Below are positions 5,791 through 7,996 of a stretch of DNA of 7,996 bases, one piece after another. Position numbers and translations under genes: made by a program. Positions within the stretch are counted from its first letter, which is position 1. Every line of letters begins with the position of its first letter. The notes beneath the pieces are model-generated. The model searched no databases. It saw only the letters and a program-made list of their open reading frames with translations, and had not been told where the DNA came from. The DNA comes from Pseudomonadota bacterium. GTDB lineage: Bacteria > Pseudomonadota > Alphaproteobacteria > Sphingomonadales > Sphingomonadaceae. The stretch is from NCBI GenBank assembly GCA_023426225.1, contig JAFABD010000052.1, forward strand, positions 1 through 7,996, in the 5' to 3' direction.

Positions 5791-6480
5791 ATGCTCACGC
5801 GCAAGCAGCACGAGCTCATCTGCTTCATTGCCGATCGACTGGCCGAGACCGGGGTTTCGCCCTCGTTCGAGGAGATGAAGGATGCGCTCGACCTCAAGTC
5901 GAAGTCGGGGGTGCACCGGCTGATCAGCGCGCTGGAGGAGCGGCAGTTCATCCGGCGCCTGCCCAACCGCGCCCGCGCGCTGGAAGTGCTGCGGATGCCC
6001 GAGCGTCCCGAGGCACGGAAGGGCCATGGCAGCGCCCGCGCCGCCGCGGCGTCTCCTGCGCCTGCGCCCGCCGCACCCGAGCCGCCGCGCGCCGCCAACG
6101 ACGTCATCGAGATCCCGCTGCACGGGCGGATCGCGGCGGGTACGCCGATCGAGGCGCTCGAAGGCTCGTCGATGCTGCCGGTTCCCGCGGCGCTGCTGGG
6201 CGCGGGCGATCATTACGCACTCGAGGTATCGGGTGACTCGATGGTCGAGGCGGGGATTCTCGACGGCGATTATGCGCTGATCCGTCGTACCGAAGTCGCG
6301 CGCGACGGCGAGATCGTGGTGGCGCTGATCGACGACAGCGAGGCGACGCTCAAATATTTCCGTCACGAGGGCGCGATGATCCGGCTCGACCCGGCGAACC
6401 GTGCCTATGACGCGCAGCGCTATCGCCCCGATCAGGTGCGCGTTCAGGGCCGGCTGGCCGGGCTGCTCCGCCGCTACTGA
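5791..6480 (+). CDS. lexA: SOS transcriptional repressor LexA
   Basis: LexA represses DNA-damage genes and cleaves itself when RecA filaments form. The protein has 229 residues, normal for alphaproteobacteria. The N-terminal winged helix-turn-helix runs from MLTRKQHELICFI to about residue 66, with the recognition helix in KSKSGVHRLISALEE. An Ala/Pro-rich linker spans about 81-102. The C-terminal S24 peptidase domain has the self-cleavage site Ala116-Gly117 (RIAAGTPIEA), catalytic Ser150 in SGDSM and Lys188 in EATLKYF, all intact, so it should be inducible. ATG 5791 has an excellent ribosome binding site (GGAGG, 5780-5784, 6 bases away), and upstream lie its own promoter and SOS box. The stop codon overlaps the end of the convergent comEC gene. 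Confidence 0.98.
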   Translation: MLTRKQHELICFIADRLAETGVSPSFEEMKDALDLKSKSGVHRLISALEERQFIRRLPNRARALEVLRMPERPEARKGHGSARAAAASPAPAPAAPEPPRAANDVIEIPLHGRIAAGTPIEALEGSSMLPVPAALLGAGDHYALEVSGDSMVEAGILDGDYALIRRTEVARDGEIVVALIDDSEATLKYFRHEGAMIRLDPANRAYDAQRYRPDQVRVQGRLAGLLRRY

Positions 6481-7996
6481 GGCTGGGGCGCCCCCGGCCG
6501 CCGGTGTGCGCGGGCCTGGGGCGCGGCTTCGGCCGGAAGCACACGCAGCGGGCGTTCCCACGGATGCCCGGCGCCGGTGCGGACGGTGGCAAGGCGTGCC
6601 GGAAAGCGGATCGCCACCCCGCCCGTGCGCGCGAGCAGCGGGCGATCGAGTCGAAGCCAGCGCGGCGCGCATCCGCGCGGCAGGGCGCGGTCGCTGACGA
6701 CGAGGTCCGCCGCGGCACAGAGCGGCAGCAGCTGCTCCCGCGCGATCGGATATGGGCTTCGCGTCGCGACCACGCGCCAGCGCCCGTCCGGGCGAACGAT
6801 ATCGACGACGCACAGATCGGGGCTGCACCGCGCCTCCGGCAACGGATCGAACGCATCGAGTGCGTCGAAGGGCGGTGGGCTGCCGGCGCTTTCGCCGAGC
6901 ATCGTGCGGACATAATCGCCCGCACGCTCCCGCAGCAGCCGCACCGAACCATCGGCGGCACGCAGGGCGACATGGCGGCCGTCGCCGGTGACGATGAGGT
7001 CGGGCGGCGGCGTGGCGACGGCCCAGAGCGCTCCGGCAAGGATCGGCGCCGCGCCCAGCAGGCGCAATCGTGTCCGCCACAGCGCGAGCCACAACCCGCC
7101 CGCGACGATCAGCGCGAATGCCCCGCCCGGCATGGCGGGAAGGCTGGCGTTGGCGCCGGGCGCTGCGGCGACGAGATGCGCGAGCCCGAGCAGCAGGCCA
7201 AGCGCCCTGCCCGCCACCCACCAAAGCGGCGCCCCCAGCCCGACCAGATCGAGGAGCAGCGCCAGCGCCTCGACGGGCATGATGACGAAGGTGGTCAGCG
7301 GGATCGCGACAAGGTTGGCGACCGATCCGTAGAGCCCGCTGCGATGGAAATGGAACAGCGCGATCGGCGTCAGCGCCAGTTCGACGACGATGCCGGTGAC
7401 GAGCAGCCCGGCGAGCGCACGCCGCCAGCCGGCAAGCCGCCCCTCGTCGCGTGCGGCGAACCAGCGTTCGATGCGGGGCGATTCGTGGAGCGCGACGATC
7501 GCGGCGACGGCCGCAAAGCTGAGCTGGAAGCTGGCGCCGACCAGCGAGGCGGGTGCGACGAGCAGCACCACCACCGCGCCGGCCGCAACCAGGCGCAGCG
7601 TCATCGCCTCACGCCCCAGCACAAGCGCCAGCAACACGAGCAACGCCGCGACGCACGACCGCAGCGTGGGCACCTGCGCGCCGGTAAGCCAGGTATAGCC
7701 GATCGCGGCGGCGGCACCGGCAAGCGCCGCGACCAGCGGCAGGCGGACGCGCAGGGCAAGGCCGGGCACGAGCACGAGCAGGCGGAGCGCGATCGTCATC
7801 GCCGCGGCGGTGACGGCGCTGACATGAAGGCCGCTCACCGAAAGCAGATGCGCGAGCCCCGAACGGCGCATCGCCTCGGCATCTGCGGCGGTGATCGCCC
7901 CTTCGTCGCCGGTCGCCAGCGCCGCGGCGATCCCCCCGGCGCTGCCGGGCAGCCGGTCGAGAATGTGCGCGGTGAGCGCGGCGCGCAACCCCGGCC
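6474..7996 (-). CDS. comEC: ComEC/Rec2 family DNA-uptake channel protein, 5' end beyond the window
   Basis: ComEC forms the inner-membrane channel through which single-stranded DNA enters during transformation. The reading frame stays open to the window edge, so the N-terminus (expected to hold the DUF4131 region) is missing; the TTG at 7988 is an internal leucine codon. About 507 residues are visible. The Competence-domain signature HLLSVSGLHVS lies near the start of the visible part, followed by repeated long hydrophobic segments (ALRLLVLVPGLAL, LLVLLALVLG, AGAVVVLLV and others), the polytopic channel region. The soluble tail from about PPPDLIVTGDG onwards matches the position of the metallo-beta-lactamase-like domain but lacks an HxHxDH motif. 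It ends in an Ala/Arg/Pro-rich segment. The stop (TAG on the minus strand, 6474-6476) lies inside lexA. Whether the host is naturally transformable cannot be judged. Confidence 0.95.
   Translation of the reverse strand, partial: PGLRAALTAHILDRLPGSAGGIAAALATGDEGAITAADAEAMRRSGLAHLLSVSGLHVSAVTAAAMTIALRLLVLVPGLALRVRLPLVAALAGAAAAIGYTWLTGAQVPTLRSCVAALLVLLALVLGREAMTLRLVAAGAVVVLLVAPASLVGASFQLSFAAVAAIVALHESPRIERWFAARDEGRLAGWRRALAGLLVTGIVVELALTPIALFHFHRSGLYGSVANLVAIPLTTFVIMPVEALALLLDLVGLGAPLWWVAGRALGLLLGLAHLVAAAPGANASLPAMPGGAFALIVAGGLWLALWRTRLRLLGAAPILAGALWAVATPPPDLIVTGDGRHVALRAADGSVRLLRERAGDYVRTMLGESAGSPPPFDALDAFDPLPEARCSPDLCVVDIVRPDGRWRVVATRSPYPIAREQLLPLCAAADLVVSDRALPRGCAPRWLRLDRPLLARTGGVAIRFPARLATVRTGAGHPWERPLRVLPAEAAPQARAHRRPGAPQPQ
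6481..6499 (+). terminator. GC hairpin directly after the lexA stop codon, inside comEC
   Basis: GGCTGGGG (6481-6488) can pair with CCCCGGCC (6492-6499) as an 8-bp stem with one G-U pair and a 3-base loop. It begins at the base after the lexA stop. There is no T-run, and the sequence also encodes the C-terminus of ComEC, so GC-rich coding sequence could produce it by chance. It is the best candidate for ending lexA transcription before it runs antisense through comEC. Confidence 0.35.

Noticed and set aside
5416..7224. Long open frame on the minus strand (602 codons) opposite the PilZ gene and lexA
   Set aside because: Low-complexity Arg/Ala-rich translation, crosses several real genes including comEC in another frame; shadow of GC bias.

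Overview
The window is 8 kb of high-GC chromosomal DNA with a housekeeping layout. Everything points to an alphaproteobacterium, most likely a sphingomonad. The evidence is a lexA promoter with a perfect alphaproteobacterial SOS box (GTTC-N7-GTTC), the trpD-trpC / lexA / comEC neighbourhood typical of that class, strong GC bias at third codon positions, and the style of the small exported protein and of the ComEC tail. The genus is inferred; no rRNA or other marker gene is present.

Left half (1-4640): tryptophan biosynthesis from chorismate. The C-terminal part of trpE (cut by the window edge), trpG, trpD and trpC all lie on the + strand and in order, but not as one operon. A small exported protein of unknown function (990-1427) and a GNAT acetyltransferase (2240-2749) lie on the - strand between trpE/trpG and trpG/trpD. 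This leaves three + strand transcription blocks: trpE, trpG and trpDC. Only trpD and trpC are translationally coupled (ATGA overlap). GC-rich hairpins lie in both convergent gaps (936-957 and 2217-2240).

Middle (4641-5699): one gene for a 318-residue PilZ-domain protein, a likely c-di-GMP receptor. Its upstream region holds a near-consensus CtrA site flanked by two GANTC sites, suggesting cell-cycle control. The central PilZ domain keeps the ligand-binding motifs. The N- and C-terminal thirds look like degenerate copies of the same fold.

Right half (5700-7996): lexA with a clear sigma70-type promoter, an SOS box at the start of transcription and a good ribosome binding site. Convergent to it, and overlapping its last 7 bases, is comEC (DNA-uptake channel), whose N-terminus lies beyond the window.

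No mobile elements, CRISPR arrays, tRNAs or rRNAs were seen. I found no obviously new multi-gene system. The best leads are the PilZ protein (triple-barrel architecture, cell-cycle-type upstream sites, position where many relatives carry moaC-moeA), the fragmented trp locus with a possibly leaderless trpG, and the four-cysteine exported protein.
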